64,000 bases of DNA from CAVSQX01 sp963730225 (GCA_963730225.1 CAVSQX010000003.1:124001-188000), one strand, 5' to 3'; counted from the stretch's first letter, positions 35,277 to 45,135 are shown. Notes: generated by a model from the letters alone, not told the origin. Translations and numbers: made by a program.

Positions 35277-35349
35277 TTCTCAGCGCCTATATCCATATAC
35301 AGCATAGAAAAACAATCCAAGGCGTCAACTTTTCGATTCCATCCGTTTC

Positions 35350-35377
35350 TTGACATGCCCGTCCTGTCCACTAGCAT
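35350..35377 (+). promoter_or_regulatory. Sigma-70-like promoter for pgk
   Basis: A -35 box TTGACA (35350-35355), a 16-base spacer and a -10-like TAGCAT (35372-35377). The pgk ATG lies 29 bases further on, with AAGGA as ribosome-binding site. Confidence 0.55.
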
Positions 35378-35406
35378 CGCCGGAAATCTGTTTTAAGGAA
35401 TAAATC

Positions 35407-36591
35407 ATGGCCAAAAAGACCGCCACTGACGTCGAGGTGAAGGGGAAAAGAGTTCTGATGCGAGTTGATTTCAACGTTCCGCTGGAAGGAGGCAGAATCA
35501 CGGACGATCGGCGGATCGCTCAGGCGCTGCCGACGATTCGGGATATTGTCGGGCGCGGCGGGCGGCTGATTTTGATGAGCCATCTGGGCCGGCCCAAGGG
35601 GGGGCCGGAGGCGAAGTTTTCGCTCAAGCCAGCGGCGGATCGGCTGGGGGAATTGCTGGGCAAACCGGTGAAATTCGCCGACGGGTGCATCGGACCGGAA
35701 GTCGAAAAACTTGCCGGGAGCTTGAAAGACGGCGAAGTGCTGCTGTTGGAAAATCTGCGATTCCACAAGGAAGAGGAGAAGAACGATCCGAATTTCGCCA
35801 AGCAGTTGGCCCGGCACGGCGACATCTACGTCAACGATGCATTCGGCACCGCTCATCGTGAGCACGCCAGCACCTTTGGGGTTGCCCAGGCGCTGGCGGG
35901 CAAGCCGCGCGTGATTGGATCTTTGATTCAGAAGGAGCTGAAGTTTCTGGGCGATGCGATCAGCAATCCGAAGCGCCCGTTCGTCGCGATTCTGGGCGGA
36001 GCGAAAGTCTCGGACAAAATCAAAGTCATCGAGCAACTGCTGGGCAAAGCCGACACGCTGCTGATCGGCGGGGCGATGGCGTACACATTTTTCCTGGCGC
36101 AGGGGAAGCGGGTCGGCAAGAGTCTGGTCGAGCGGGACAAGGTCGAGTTGGCCAAATCACTGCTCGCCAAAGCGGGCGGGAAGATCAAACTGCCGGTCGA
36201 CAACATTGTTTCCGACAAGATGACCGACGACGCCACCACGCAAATCGTCGAAGGCAATATCCCCGACGATCTGGAAGGCTTCGACATCGGCCCCAAGACG
36301 CGCGAGCTCTATAAGGCGGAGATTGCCAAAGCCAGGACGATTGTGTGGAACGGCCCGATGGGCGTGTTTGAGAAAAAACCATTCGCCGCCGGCACGCAGG
36401 CGATCGCTCAAGCGGTCGCCGACGCCACGGCAAAGAACGATGCCGTCAGCATCATCGGCGGCGGCGACAGCGCCGCGGCGATCGAGCAAATGGCGTTGGC
36501 CGACAAAGTCAGCCATGTCAGCACCGGCGGTGGAGCGAGTTTGGAGTTTTTGGAGAACGGGCATTTTTCGACGATAGATATTCTAGATTGA
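35407..36591 (+). CDS. pgk: Phosphoglycerate kinase
   Basis: A 394-residue glycolytic kinase forming ATP from 1,3-bisphosphoglycerate. Motifs: '[12 protein letters not shown]', '[10 protein letters not shown]', '[16 protein letters not shown]', '[15 protein letters not shown]', '[12 protein letters not shown]', '[11 protein letters not shown]' and the nucleotide-loop '[14 protein letters not shown]'. Typical length, start at ATG after AAGGA. Not in an operon with gap or tpiA. Confidence 0.97.
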   Translation: MAKKTATDVEVKGKRVLMRVDFNVPLEGGRITDDRRIAQALPTIRDIVGRGGRLILMSHLGRPKGGPEAKFSLKPAADRLGELLGKPVKFADGCIGPEVEKLAGSLKDGEVLLLENLRFHKEEEKNDPNFAKQLARHGDIYVNDAFGTAHREHASTFGVAQALAGKPRVIGSLIQKELKFLGDAISNPKRPFVAILGGAKVSDKIKVIEQLLGKADTLLIGGAMAYTFFLAQGKRVGKSLVERDKVELAKSLLAKAGGKIKLPVDNIVSDKMTDDATTQIVEGNIPDDLEGFDIGPKTRELYKAEIAKARTIVWNGPMGVFEKKPFAAGTQAIAQAVADATAKNDAVSIIGGGDSAAAIEQMALADKVSHVSTGGGASLEFLENGHFSTIDILD

Positions 36592-36599
36592 CGCATTCG

Positions 36600-37103
36600 A
36601 TGTCGCTTCGCAACCAACTCTCGCGTTGGGTCGAAACGTTCTCTGATATCGCGCTATCGGCAGAGGAGCGGTTTGGTGACGCTCGGGAGCTTATGATTCG
36701 AGGACGCCATCGCGGCGCGGTGTATTTGTTTGGCTTGGCCTCGGAAATGTGGCTCAAGCTGGCGAGTTATCGTTTATTGGGAGCTAGGGCGTCGGATCCG
36801 GTTGGTCATTACGCGCATATTGCAAGACAATTCATGGATAACAACGCCATGAACATTCCGCGTCAACCCGGCCATGATTTGAACTTTTGGGGAGAATTCC
36901 TGATATTGCGGCGATCTCAAGGTGCCGCGCCACTGTCGCGGGTACAGGCCGGCCAATTGCGCCATCACATTATGAATCGACTGTACGAAGACTGGGAGAT
37001 ACAGTTACGGTATCGACCCGCGGCCGTTTCGCCTGGTCATGCTCGGCGGGTCTTTGCTGACGCGGCTTGGATACGTGATAATTGGGAAAACCTTGCGAGG
37101 TAG
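36600..37103 (+). CDS. HEPN-like protein
   Basis: About 167 residues, mainly helical. '[26 protein letters not shown]' (shown in part) resembles the HEPN core in which small residues and Ala pack helices 2 and 3. 'WEIQLRYRP' then '[18 protein letters not shown]' fits the last helices. Some HEPN proteins are RNases with an R-x4-6-H motif; a candidate 'RHHIMNR' is present but its placement is not secure. No membrane segment. It starts 8 bases after the pgk stop (TTG at 36588 is an alternative) and is followed at once by another small gene. Confidence 0.6.
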   Translation: MSLRNQLSRWVETFSDIALSAEERFGDARELMIRGRHRGAVYLFGLASEMWLKLASYRLLGARASDPVGHYAHIARQFMDNNAMNIPRQPGHDLNFWGEFLILRRSQGAAPLSRVQAGQLRHHIMNRLYEDWEIQLRYRPAAVSPGHARRVFADAAWIRDNWENLAR

Positions 37104-37105
37104 AC

Positions 37106-37420
37106 ATGCCAGTACGCCAACTTCGACCCCAGCGGTCGAGTAATTATCAGACGCTTGTTCAGCAGCTGGCCGACGAGTGGAAGACTCCCAATACAGCGGT
37201 GGCGGAACCGGCTATTCTCGAAGAATTCAACAACGCCGGTGATCTAGCTCACGTTTACGTTGTTTGGAGCCAATTGGAATTCATCGACCGTGTTGAGCGT
37301 GGTGAGATAATCATGGACGCCGCCGAGGCGAAATACGGCAAATCGAAAGTCGGCAGCATCACGATCGCTATGGGATTAACTCCGGCCGAAGCCCAGCAAA
37401 TGGGCATTCAGTGGCAATAA
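37106..37420 (+). CDS. Small partner protein of the HEPN-like gene, unknown family
   Basis: A 104-residue protein starting at ATG 37106, three bases after the HEPN-like stop, with GAGG before it. 'LAHVYVVWSQLEFIDRVERGE' then 'IIMDAAEAKYG' and 'ITIAMGLTPAEAQQMGI' look like a conserved bacterial pattern that I cannot name. It is acidic and has no membrane segment. Tight spacing suggests it works with the HEPN-like protein. Confidence 0.6.
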   Translation: MPVRQLRPQRSSNYQTLVQQLADEWKTPNTAVAEPAILEEFNNAGDLAHVYVVWSQLEFIDRVERGEIIMDAAEAKYGKSKVGSITIAMGLTPAEAQQMGIQWQ

Positions 37421-37436
37421 CCCATCCAGAGGGCCT

Positions 37437-38114
37437 ATGGAGGTCAACCCGTATTTGACAGCAAAGCCGATGATCATCCCGTCGATTCTGTCGGCGGATT
37501 TTTCCAAGCTGGGCGTCGACATCAATGAAGTTCTTTCAGTCGGCGGGGATTTTTTGCATCTGGATATCATGGACGGGCATTTCGTTCCGAACATCAGCTT
37601 CGGGCCGCACGTGACGGAAGCGGCGCGGAAATCGTCGCCGTGTTACATCGATTGTCATCTGATGATTTCTGATCCGGTTCGATACGCTCGGCCGCTGGTG
37701 GAAGCGGGCGCGAATAATGTCACGTTCCACGTCGAAGCGGTGGCTGATCCGGTGGCGACGGCAAAGGAGCTGCGGAAAATCGGCTGCCATGTCGGGATCA
37801 CGCTGCGGCCGGCGACGCCGGTGGAGGCGATTTTGCCGGCGTTGGAATTGGTGGACATGGTGCTGGTGATGAGCGTGGTGCCGGGGTTCTCGGGGCAGAA
37901 ATTCATGCCGGAGGTTTTGCCTAAGGCGGCGGCGATCAAAAAGAAGCTTCGGCCCGATCAGCGAATGGAGATGGACGGCGGCATTCGACCGGACAACATT
38001 CATCTGGCGGCCGATGCGGGTGTCGATTGGTTCGTCGTGGCAGCGGCGATTTTCGACCAGCCCGATCGCCGTGCCGCCATCGCCCAGCTCCGCCAGGGCC
38101 TTTCTGGCCGGTGA
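37437..38114 (+). CDS. rpe: Ribulose-phosphate 3-epimerase
   Basis: A 225-residue pentose phosphate (and Calvin-cycle-type) epimerase interconverting ribulose 5-phosphate and xylulose 5-phosphate. Motifs: 'IIPSILSADFSKLG', metal-binding 'FLHLDIMDGHFVPNISFG', 'DCHLMI', 'TFHVEAV', 'LVMSVVPGFSGQKFM' and 'MEMDGGIRPDNI'. ATG 37437 follows AGAGGG; an internal ATG at 37467 aligns with the shorter family start. Confidence 0.96.
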   Translation: MEVNPYLTAKPMIIPSILSADFSKLGVDINEVLSVGGDFLHLDIMDGHFVPNISFGPHVTEAARKSSPCYIDCHLMISDPVRYARPLVEAGANNVTFHVEAVADPVATAKELRKIGCHVGITLRPATPVEAILPALELVDMVLVMSVVPGFSGQKFMPEVLPKAAAIKKKLRPDQRMEMDGGIRPDNIHLAADAGVDWFVVAAAIFDQPDRRAAIAQLRQGLSGR

Positions 38115-38276
38115 ACCAGTTCAATTGCTGTAAGCTGTTTATTTGCAATTGATTAGGATTGGCATCTTTTTGTTTTCGATGCAAGTAATTCTTTACCAGC
38201 GGTTTAACAATCGCTATGATTGCATTTGCTGTGCCTGTGCACGCTGGCGCAACGGGAAAGCGGAATTTGGCCTGAT

Positions 38277-39479
38277 ATGAGCCGCAAAATAAGGGTTGGC
38301 ATTATCGGATTCGGACGCATGGGTCGGGGCTTTGTCTCGGTCATGCAGCAGAGCGATCGCTGGGAGATTGCCAGCATTTGCGACACCCATTCTGCCGCCC
38401 GCGATCTGGCCCGGCGGACGGTGCCCACCGCGGCCATCGTTTCCGATCCCAATCGGATTCTGGGCGACAAATCGCTGGAGGCCGTGGGGCTTTTCACCCT
38501 CGCAGACGCCCGCCCGGCGATGCTGCGCCGGGCGTTGAAGGAAAAGCTGCACATCATCGCCGAGAAACCGCTCGCGGCCGATTCCAAAACGGAATGGGAA
38601 CTGGTCAAGGAAATCGAATCGTCCGGGCAACTGGTGGCGGTGAATTTGTTCAATCGGAATGCCTGGTATCACAAGGAAATTCAGGCGTTCATTTCCGAAG
38701 GGGAGATCGGGAAACTGGCGATCGTGCGCGTCTGCCACATGACGCCGGGCCACATGCCCAGCGAGGGGCACGAGCCCGAGGGGCCGCCCTTTCACGATTG
38801 CGGGATGCATTACGTGGACGTGGCGCGCTGGTATGCCAAGAGCGAATTTGACACCTGGCACGCGCAGGGCATTCGCATGTGGGATTACAAGGAACCGTGG
38901 TGGGTGCAGGTTCATGGAACATTCAAGAACGGCGTGGTGTTCGACATCACGCAGGGGTTTGTTTACGGGCATCTGGCCAAGGAAAAAACGCACAACTGTT
39001 ACGTCGATCTGATCGGCACGCGCGGCGTCTGCCGGATGGAACACGATTTCAATAACGCCACGATCGACTGCCACGGCATTCACAACACGGTGCACAAGAC
39101 GGCGTTGTTCAACGACAAGAAGCTGGATGTGCTGTGCGATATTTTTGCGCGGTCGATCGCGGCGGGGAAGAACATCGGATTTCCGACGGCGCGCGACAGC
39201 GCGATCGCCTCGGAAGTCGCCTGGGCGATGCTCAACGATGCGATCAAGCAAAATCCGCCGTCGGTGGGGACGCAGGCGGAGATGAAAATGATTCTGGAAA
39301 ATCGTCGGAGCCTTCGCAGCGGGTTTGGGCTGCCGGTGCGTGCGCAGGGGTGCCCGAACGAGCCGATACCGATCGGCCAGCCGCCAATCGCCTGCGGGGA
39401 GGATCTTTGCGGGATCATGGAGCAAACGGCCAAACGTCCGACCGCATCGACGAGCCACGATGAGGCGAAGCTGCGGTAG
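38277..39479 (+). CDS. Gfo/Idh/MocA family oxidoreductase
   Basis: A 400-residue NAD(P)-dependent sugar dehydrogenase-like protein. N-terminal Rossmann fold '[13 protein letters not shown]'; the conserved '[11 protein letters not shown]' (EKP) of the family; '[13 protein letters not shown]'; and '[14 protein letters not shown]' with the substrate-side His/Asp. No signal peptide or Tat motif, so it should be cytoplasmic. It could act on inositol or an unusual sugar. The 160 bases before it are AT-rich, as in a promoter region. Confidence 0.9.
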   Translation: MSRKIRVGIIGFGRMGRGFVSVMQQSDRWEIASICDTHSAARDLARRTVPTAAIVSDPNRILGDKSLEAVGLFTLADARPAMLRRALKEKLHIIAEKPLAADSKTEWELVKEIESSGQLVAVNLFNRNAWYHKEIQAFISEGEIGKLAIVRVCHMTPGHMPSEGHEPEGPPFHDCGMHYVDVARWYAKSEFDTWHAQGIRMWDYKEPWWVQVHGTFKNGVVFDITQGFVYGHLAKEKTHNCYVDLIGTRGVCRMEHDFNNATIDCHGIHNTVHKTALFNDKKLDVLCDIFARSIAAGKNIGFPTARDSAIASEVAWAMLNDAIKQNPPSVGTQAEMKMILENRRSLRSGFGLPVRAQGCPNEPIPIGQPPIACGEDLCGIMEQTAKRPTASTSHDEAKLR

Positions 39480-39555
39480 GAAGATCGAGGATAGAGGATC
39501 GCGGCAGAATCCTTCGCTATCCTCCGTCCTCTATCTTCTATCCTCGATTCTCCCG
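39480..39555. repeat. Imperfect inverted repeat (GATCGAGGATAGAGGAT type)
   Basis: Left arm from about 39481 ('AGATCGAGGATAGAGGATC') and right arm to about 39552, whose complement reads 'AGAATCGAGGATAGAAGATA'. It fills the gap between the oxidoreductase and accD. The look is that of a dispersed planctomycete intergenic element. Confidence 0.75.
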
Positions 39556-39597
39556 GTCCCCTTGCATCGCGGCCCGCAAATTGGGACGATTTCACGC

Positions 39598-40422
39598 ATG
39601 TCGCAAGTTCCCAGCGAGCCGGTCAAAAAAGAGGGCGTACCGGAAGGTCTGTGGATTCGCTGCCCCGCCTGCGGGGATATGCTCTTCCGCAAAGTGGTCG
39701 ATGAAGCGATGGGCGTGTGCCCGAATTGCCAGAATCATTTTCGCCTCTCGGCTCGGACGCGCATCGAGCAATTGTGCGATGCGGGCAGCTTTGAAGAGAT
39801 GTTCGCCGACCTGGAGCCGGCCGATCCGCTGAAGTTCGTGGATAAAAAAGCATACAAGGATCGTCTGAGGGCCGAGCAGATGAAATCCGGGCAGAAGGAT
39901 GCGTGCGTCTGCGGCAAGGGATTCATCAAGGGCCGGCCGATCATGGTGGCGGTGATGGACCCGACGTTCATGATGGGCTCGATGGGCAGCGTCGTGGGGG
40001 AAAAAATCACCCGCACCATCGAAACCGCCGCGGATGAGAGTTTGCCGCTGCTGATCGTCAGTTGCTCCGGCGGAGCGCGAATGCAGGAATCCGCCCTGTC
40101 GCTGATGCAGATGGCCAAGACCAGCGCTGCCCTGGCACGCCTGGACGACGCCGGCGGGCTGTTCATTTCGCTTTTGGCCGATCCCACCACCGGCGGCGTC
40201 ACCGCCAGCTTCGCCATGCTGGGCGATTTCATTCTCGCCGAGCCCAAGGCGCTGATCGGGTTTGCGGGGCCGCGCACGATCTGGAATACGATCAAGGTGG
40301 AATTGCCGGATGGGTTTCAGCGGGCGGAGTTTCTGGAAGAGCACGGGTTTATCGATTTTGTGGTGCATCGGAAGGATCTGCGAAGCGAGATTGCGCGGCT
40401 GGTGGACTTTTGCGCCAAATAA
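39598..40422 (+). CDS. accD: Acetyl-CoA carboxylase carboxyltransferase subunit beta
   Basis: A 274-residue subunit of the carboxyltransferase that makes malonyl-CoA for fatty acid synthesis. The N-terminal zinc ribbon has four cysteines ('CPACGDMLF', 'VCPNCQNHF'). The crotonase-like core has '[18 protein letters not shown]', '[10 protein letters not shown]', '[16 protein letters not shown]' and 'GFAGPRTI'. accA is not nearby, so the subunits are encoded apart. The ATG is at 39598. Confidence 0.96.
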   Translation: MSQVPSEPVKKEGVPEGLWIRCPACGDMLFRKVVDEAMGVCPNCQNHFRLSARTRIEQLCDAGSFEEMFADLEPADPLKFVDKKAYKDRLRAEQMKSGQKDACVCGKGFIKGRPIMVAVMDPTFMMGSMGSVVGEKITRTIETAADESLPLLIVSCSGGARMQESALSLMQMAKTSAALARLDDAGGLFISLLADPTTGGVTASFAMLGDFILAEPKALIGFAGPRTIWNTIKVELPDGFQRAEFLEEHGFIDFVVHRKDLRSEIARLVDFCAK

Positions 40423-40457
40423 TTCTTTCCTTGGCCCGCGACGGTTCGGTCGATTTC

Positions 40458-40778
40458 TTATCTGACACGGACAATCGACCGTGGCTGGAGCTTGGCGAGC
40501 GCGGTGAGAAGCGCAGGCACAAGCGGGCAAAGATCTCGAATCGAATTTGATTTGGCTTCAAGAATCACGATCGCGCATGGAAGCGTGGCCGTGTTCTGCT
40601 CATAGGGGATGCCCAGGTCTTTGGTCAGAAATGCGTCGAATCCGTGGCTTGCGGCCAGCAATAACAATTCGCCGTTTTGCACGCCGCTCCATTCCATGAA
40701 TGCCACGGTGAAAACCTCATGCCCTGTCACGAGCGGCCGAAGCTGATGGGGAAGGTTTTCGTCCAGCAGCAGCTTCAT
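40458..40778 (-). CDS. DUF5615 PIN-like toxin candidate
   Basis: A 106-residue protein starting 'MKLLLDENLPHQLRPLV', with 'GHEVFTVAFMEWSGVQNGEL' and 'FDAFLTKDLGIPYEQN'. The conserved Asp-Glu-Asn and Lys-Asp are those of the DUF5615/Mut7-C PIN-like group. It overlaps the DUF433 gene by 4 bases. DUF433-DUF5615 pairs are regarded as toxin-antitoxin-like; activity here is inferred. Confidence 0.88.
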   Translation of the reverse strand: MKLLLDENLPHQLRPLVTGHEVFTVAFMEWSGVQNGELLLLAASHGFDAFLTKDLGIPYEQNTATLPCAIVILEAKSNSIRDLCPLVPALLTALAKLQPRSIVRVR

Positions 40779-41017
40779 CGCGCCTGAGGCTCGACGGGGC
40801 GGGTGAGTTCCGCTTTGGCCAATTCCAGCGCTTCGACCGCTTGGGACCGCGAGACGGTTGGAAAATCGGCGATAAATTCATCGATCGTGAATCCCTGTTC
40901 CAGATGATCCAGGAGCGATGCGACCGGTACGCGCGTTCCGCTGAAGCAAGGAACGCCGCCTTGGATGTTGGGGTCCACGCTGACTACGCTGGCTTGCACA
41001 TCTCGATCATAGCACAT
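40775..41017 (-). CDS. DUF433 antitoxin-like protein
   Basis: An 80-residue DUF433 protein: 'VSVDPNIQGGVPCFSGTRVP' and 'VASLLDHLEQGFTIDEFIADFP' then 'AVEALELA'. It is a helix-turn-helix-like fold, taken as the antitoxin of the adjacent DUF5615 gene, which it precedes and overlaps. The ATG at 41017 is used; a GTG at the 'VQASV' position would remove seven residues. Confidence 0.88.
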   Translation of the reverse strand: MCYDRDVQASVVSVDPNIQGGVPCFSGTRVPVASLLDHLEQGFTIDEFIADFPTVSRSQAVEALELAKAELTRPVEPQAR

Positions 41018-41055
41018 ACGCGGGCCTAAATGTTGCCGCGAAGTGGCACGATCTC

Positions 41056-42402
41056 CTATTCCCCATCGACCATTTTCAACTCCACTCCCGCATTGCGAGA
41101 AAGATCAGATAGCATTTGCCTTCCCATGCTCGCTCTGAATCGGACCCGTCCGTCGTGGAATTCCCGCTGCAAAATGCTCACATGCGATTCCAGAAACGCC
41201 AGCAGGCGGCCGTCGGTCACGTCCACTTCCAGCGTGACTTCTACCTGCTGTCCGCGAACCTGCTCGTGAACGGCTTGCACCACTTCCGCCAATCCCGCGC
41301 CGGTTTTGGCGCTGACGGGAATCGATCCGCCGACCAGCGCCCGCCAGAATGGATAATTCTCCTGTCCCTCGTCGGTGTCGATCTTGTTGAGCAGCAGCAT
41401 CTCCGGTTTTCCCTTGACGCCGATTTCTTCCAATACCAAATGCACCGATTCATACTGCTGTTTGGCCCGCGGATGTCCGACATCCAGCACATGCAGCAGC
41501 AGATCGGCGTGCACGACTTCTTCCAGCGTGGCTTTGAAGCTGGCGACCAATCCGTGCGGCAGATCGCGCACGAAACCGACGGTGTCGCTCAGCATCACCT
41601 CGACGCCGCGATCGAGCTTCCAGGCGCGGGTTTTGGTATCCAGCGTGGCAAAGAGTTTGTCGTCGGCGTAGGTTCCGGCGGCGGTGAGTGAATTGAACAG
41701 CGTGCTCTTGCCGGCGTTGGTGTATCCGACAATGCAGACGGTGGAATGCTTTTGCGTCCGCTGTGACACTTCGCGAGTTTTACGCTGCTGAATTTTTTCG
41801 ATCTCGGCTCGGAGATCGGAGATGCGCTTGCGAACCAGTCGGCGATCGGTTTCGAGTTGCGTTTCGCCGGGTCCGCGCGTGCCGATGCCGATGCCGCCAG
41901 CGGCACCGCTGGCGATGCGTTCGAGGTGGCCCCACATGCGCGTCAGCCGGGGATAGGCGTATTCCATCTGGGCCAACTCCACCTGCAATTTCGCTTCGTG
42001 GGTCTGGGCCCGGGTGGCGAAGATGTCGAGAATCAACTCCGAGCGGTCCAGAACTTTGATGCCTTCGTCCAAACCCCGCCCGGCGGTTTCGTTGATGATT
42101 TTTTCCAGCGATCCGATCTGTCCGGGTGAAAGATCGTTGTCGAAGACGATCACGTCGGCATGTTCCTTGACGGCCAGGTTGGCGATTTCGATCGCTTTGC
42201 CGCTGCCGATGTAGGTTTTGGCATCGAGGCGACGGCGCTTCTGCAAAATCTGTCCGACGATTCTCGCCCCGGCGGTTTTCGCCAGGGAAGCCAGCTCTCC
42301 CAGCGGATCGCGCGGGTCGGCTTTGGATTTGGGCAGAATGACGCCCACCAGAATCCCACGTTCTTGTTTCACCGATAGTTCGGCGCGTTTCCTCTTAGCC
42401 AA
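41056..42402 (-). CDS. hflX: GTPase HflX
   Basis: A 448-residue ribosome-associated GTPase. The N-terminal HflX domain has 'DPLGELASLAKTAGARIVG', 'YIGSGKAIEIANLAV' and 'VIVFDNDLSPGQ'. It is followed by 'GIGTRGPGETQLETDRRLV' and the G domain with 'VGYTNAGKSTLFN' (G1), 'LSDTVGFVRDLPHGL' (G3) and 'LLNKIDTDE' (G4). It rescues or splits stalled ribosomes under stress. It stands alone here, without hfq next to it. Confidence 0.96.
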   Translation of the reverse strand: MAKRKRAELSVKQERGILVGVILPKSKADPRDPLGELASLAKTAGARIVGQILQKRRRLDAKTYIGSGKAIEIANLAVKEHADVIVFDNDLSPGQIGSLEKIINETAGRGLDEGIKVLDRSELILDIFATRAQTHEAKLQVELAQMEYAYPRLTRMWGHLERIASGAAGGIGIGTRGPGETQLETDRRLVRKRISDLRAEIEKIQQRKTREVSQRTQKHSTVCIVGYTNAGKSTLFNSLTAAGTYADDKLFATLDTKTRAWKLDRGVEVMLSDTVGFVRDLPHGLVASFKATLEEVVHADLLLHVLDVGHPRAKQQYESVHLVLEEIGVKGKPEMLLLNKIDTDEGQENYPFWRALVGGSIPVSAKTGAGLAEVVQAVHEQVRGQQVEVTLEVDVTDGRLLAFLESHVSILQREFHDGRVRFRASMGRQMLSDLSRNAGVELKMVDGE

Positions 42403-42482
42403 GAGAGCCTCTCCCGGGATTGCCGATTGTCGATCGCCAAACCCATTCTATCTCTTTTGAGCCGGAGGCATACAATAGGGCG

Positions 42483-43469
42483 ATGGGACGCAAGGCCCAC
42501 GAATTTGCAATTCTCAAACGGGCGGATGATCTGGTCGATCAGCTTCGCCGGCTGGTGCCGATGACGGTGAAGCAGTGGGACGAAACGGCCATTCATGATG
42601 CCCGCGTCGCCACGCGGCGGCTGCGGGCGATGGTGGATGTGATGGCGCCGATCATTTCGGCGTCGCATCGGAAGGAGTTTGGCCGGGTGCTTCGTCGATT
42701 GCGGCGGCGGCTGGGCCCGCTGCGGGATATGGATGTGCTGCTGGGGCATCTTCAGCACATGCCGGGCCGAACCGTGGCCGCGCAGGAATGGATCAGCGCG
42801 CGGCTCGAGCAGCGACAGACGGATTTGCGGGAGACGGCGAAACGAAAAATCGCTCCACCGAAAGTGTTTGGGCGGCTGGGGGCGTGGTGGGGCGTTCGGG
42901 AGGAAATCGCGGCCAACCAGGAAGCGGTGGACACGCTGCTGAGCGTTTCGCTCAAAGAGCAATTGGAAGCGTTTGTTCGCCGAGCCAATGCGCTGGTCGG
43001 CGACAAACCGGTGGACCCCGGCGACGATCCGGCTACGAACGATCCGCACGCGCTGCGTGTGGCGGGAAAAAATCTGCGATACGGACTGGAGATGGCGGCG
43101 GCTCAAGGGCACAAACTGCCGGCGGCGGTCATGCGATCGTTCAAGCAAATGCAGGATGCATTGGGATTGTGGCACGATTACGTCGTGCTGGCCGAGTGCG
43201 TGCTGGAGATGTCGCTGGAGGAATCGTTGGCCCATCACGATTCGGCGATGCAGGGAAATGTGATCGAAATGGCGAAGATCGCCGTTGGGCGATCGGCGAG
43301 GCAGCTCGCGCGATTTTCGGAATTGTGGACGGAGCGCGGGCAGAAACTGGCGGAAATGATCCGCGGGGCGTTTGCCGTCAGCGAAGCGCCCAAACCTCCC
43401 GATCTTTTTCGCTCAGAAGAAACTCCGCCGCAGGCAGACACGCCGCCAAGCGCGATTTCAGCCGCTTGA
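42483..43469 (+). CDS. CHAD domain protein
   Basis: About 328 residues of helical CHAD domain, which binds inorganic polyphosphate through conserved His and Arg/Lys residues. Seen are 'MTVKQWDETAIHDARVATRR' with the first conserved His and Arg pair, 'LGPLRDMDVLLGHLQ', and 'DPHALRVAGKNLRYGLEM' (the second conserved His). No CYTH phosphatase domain is fused or adjacent. The ATG at 42483 is preferred over an upstream in-frame ATG (42420). It overlaps the convergent nif3-like gene by 92 bases. Confidence 0.9.
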   Translation: MGRKAHEFAILKRADDLVDQLRRLVPMTVKQWDETAIHDARVATRRLRAMVDVMAPIISASHRKEFGRVLRRLRRRLGPLRDMDVLLGHLQHMPGRTVAAQEWISARLEQRQTDLRETAKRKIAPPKVFGRLGAWWGVREEIAANQEAVDTLLSVSLKEQLEAFVRRANALVGDKPVDPGDDPATNDPHALRVAGKNLRYGLEMAAAQGHKLPAAVMRSFKQMQDALGLWHDYVVLAECVLEMSLEESLAHHDSAMQGNVIEMAKIAVGRSARQLARFSELWTERGQKLAEMIRGAFAVSEAPKPPDLFRSEETPPQADTPPSAISAA

Positions 43470-44475
43470 GCGAAGCGCGTTCGCTGCTGGAGTGCAGGGC
43501 GCAAACCACGGTCATCTGGGCTCGAAGCGCCTTGAGCACATCGTGATGCGGCAATTCGCCGGTGAAAAAAAGCCTGGCGCCTTCCGCGATCGCGTCATCC
43601 AGCAATCCGCGGCCAGCGCCTGCACACACGGCGGCATTCGAAACGGTTGATTCTGTCGGCCCGGCCACCAGAACGGATTCGATTTCCAGCTCGCGCTTGA
43701 TCCGATCGATTAACGCCGACGGCGATGTCGGCGGCGTCAACGTGCCAATGCGCCCGGTCCCAATTCCCTGGGCGGCCGTCGCCAGGGGAATCAGATCGAA
43801 CGCCGGCTCCTCATACGGATGCGATTCGCGGAGGGCTTTGACGACCCACTCGATTTTTGAAATCGGAACGACCGTTTCCAGGCGCAATTCCGCAACCGAT
43901 TCCAATTTTCCCGATTGTCCCGCCGCCGGATTCGTCCCGATGCCGCCGAGGAAGGTGCCGGTGCCGGCGGAGGCAAAACTGCACGATGAATAGTCGCCGA
44001 TGTTCCCCGCACCGGCGGCGAAAAGCGCGGTGCGGACTTTTTCCATCGCCTCGGGCGGAACGAAAGTCACCAATTTGAAATGCGATTGTTTGGGCTGAAT
44101 CAGCCGCAACGGTCGGCGGTCGGTCAGGCCGATGGCATCGGCGAGAAAATCGTTCGCTCCGCCGTCGGCGGCGTCCCAGGCGGTGTGCGGAGAATAAATC
44201 GCGATACCTCGCCGAATCGCATCGTGAATCAGGCCCGTCTGTTGTGCGGTGATGCGTTTGAGGGGATCAAAAATCGGCGGGTGGTAGGCGATGACCGCCT
44301 GACAGTGTTTTTGTTCGGCCTCTGCGGCGACGGCCGAAGTGTAATCGATGGTCAGGAGAACGCGGTGGAAATCCCGCGTTGCGTCGCCGGTCAGCAGGCC
44401 GACATTGTCCCACGCTTCGGCGTTGCGCGTGGGAGCGATTCGCTCCATGGCGCTGAGCAAATCAAGAAGCTGCAT
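43378..44475 (-). CDS. Nif3-like dinuclear metal centre protein
   Basis: A 365-residue Nif3/YqfO-type protein. It has 'NAEAWDNVGLLTGD', the metal-binding 'VIAYHPPIFDPLKRI', 'IAIYSPHTAWDAADGGANDF' and the C-terminal metal ligands in 'FFTGELPHHDVLKA'. The middle third holds the PII-like insert found in YqfO-type members ('HFKLVTFVPPEAMEKVRTAL', 'GIGTNPAAGQSGKLE'). Function is unsettled; links to GTP cyclohydrolase type I and nucleotide hydrolysis have been reported. The 92-base 3' overlap with the CHAD gene is long but both ends look real. Confidence 0.93.
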   Translation of the reverse strand: MQLLDLLSAMERIAPTRNAEAWDNVGLLTGDATRDFHRVLLTIDYTSAVAAEAEQKHCQAVIAYHPPIFDPLKRITAQQTGLIHDAIRRGIAIYSPHTAWDAADGGANDFLADAIGLTDRRPLRLIQPKQSHFKLVTFVPPEAMEKVRTALFAAGAGNIGDYSSCSFASAGTGTFLGGIGTNPAAGQSGKLESVAELRLETVVPISKIEWVVKALRESHPYEEPAFDLIPLATAAQGIGTGRIGTLTPPTSPSALIDRIKRELEIESVLVAGPTESTVSNAAVCAGAGRGLLDDAIAEGARLFFTGELPHHDVLKALRAQMTVVCALHSSSERASLKRLKSRLAACLPAAEFLLSEKDREVWALR

Positions 44476-44484
44476 CGACGCAGT

Positions 44485-45135
44485 TTACCGTCGGCGAAGC
44501 ATTCCCGCTCGCCGACGGTTCAGCAGGCCGCACGCTGCCACCCCAATCAGCGCGACACTTGCGGGTTCGGGCACGGGCGTGACGTCGTAGTCGAACTGAA
44601 AACTCGTCGTTGCTCCGAGTTGCTGAATCAGGAACGTGTAGGTTCCGGCGGGGAGCGGCGGGGTGAAACCGGTGGCGCCGGGATCGGCGGCGGGATTGGC
44701 CATGATGGGCAGAAGGTCTACGCCGACCAGGTTGGCGGCGGGCAGCGATCCGTTGGTGGCATTGGAGCCGAAGTGGGCGTAGCCCTCGTAGGCGCTGGGG
44801 GTGGTTTCGGGGTTGCCAACAAAGGACGATCCGGGCTGAAATCCGGTGAAGCCCTGCAAGTCGGTGGATTGGTAGGAAGCCAAGACATCCTGGCTCAATT
44901 GAAAGCCGGCGGGAACGGTGAGGGCGACCCAATCGGCGGTCTTTGCGGTGCCGACGGTGCCGATGATGGAATTGGTTCCGGCGGAAAGCGTCAGCGGCGT
45001 CGGACTGGATTGAGACGCCGACAAATTGCCGTTGACGCTTTCGTTCCAAATCACGGCCGCATCGCTGGATGCCGCCAGAGCGCCAACGACAGACAATCCC
45101 AGCGACATCGCCAACAAGGAATTACGGTTGCGCAT
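44485..45135 (-). CDS. PEP-CTERM sorting-signal protein
   Basis: A 216-residue exported protein: signal peptide ('LLAMSLGLSVVGALAASSDA'), a beta-rich middle, then 'VPEPASVALIGVAACGLLNRRR' ending in Arg repeats, a classic PEP-CTERM tail recognised by an exosortase. Such proteins are attached to or released at the cell surface. Its own fold is unknown. No exosortase or biofilm cluster is in the window. It is 9 bases downstream of the nif3-like gene's 3' side on the same strand. Confidence 0.9.
   Translation of the reverse strand: MRNRNSLLAMSLGLSVVGALAASSDAAVIWNESVNGNLSASQSSPTPLTLSAGTNSIIGTVGTAKTADWVALTVPAGFQLSQDVLASYQSTDLQGFTGFQPGSSFVGNPETTPSAYEGYAHFGSNATNGSLPAANLVGVDLLPIMANPAADPGATGFTPPLPAGTYTFLIQQLGATTSFQFDYDVTPVPEPASVALIGVAACGLLNRRRAGMLRRR

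Noticed and set aside
38214..39458. A 414-codon minus-strand frame opposite the oxidoreductase
   Set aside because: The plus-strand Gfo/Idh/MocA motifs are decisive; the antisense product is His/Arg-rich noise.
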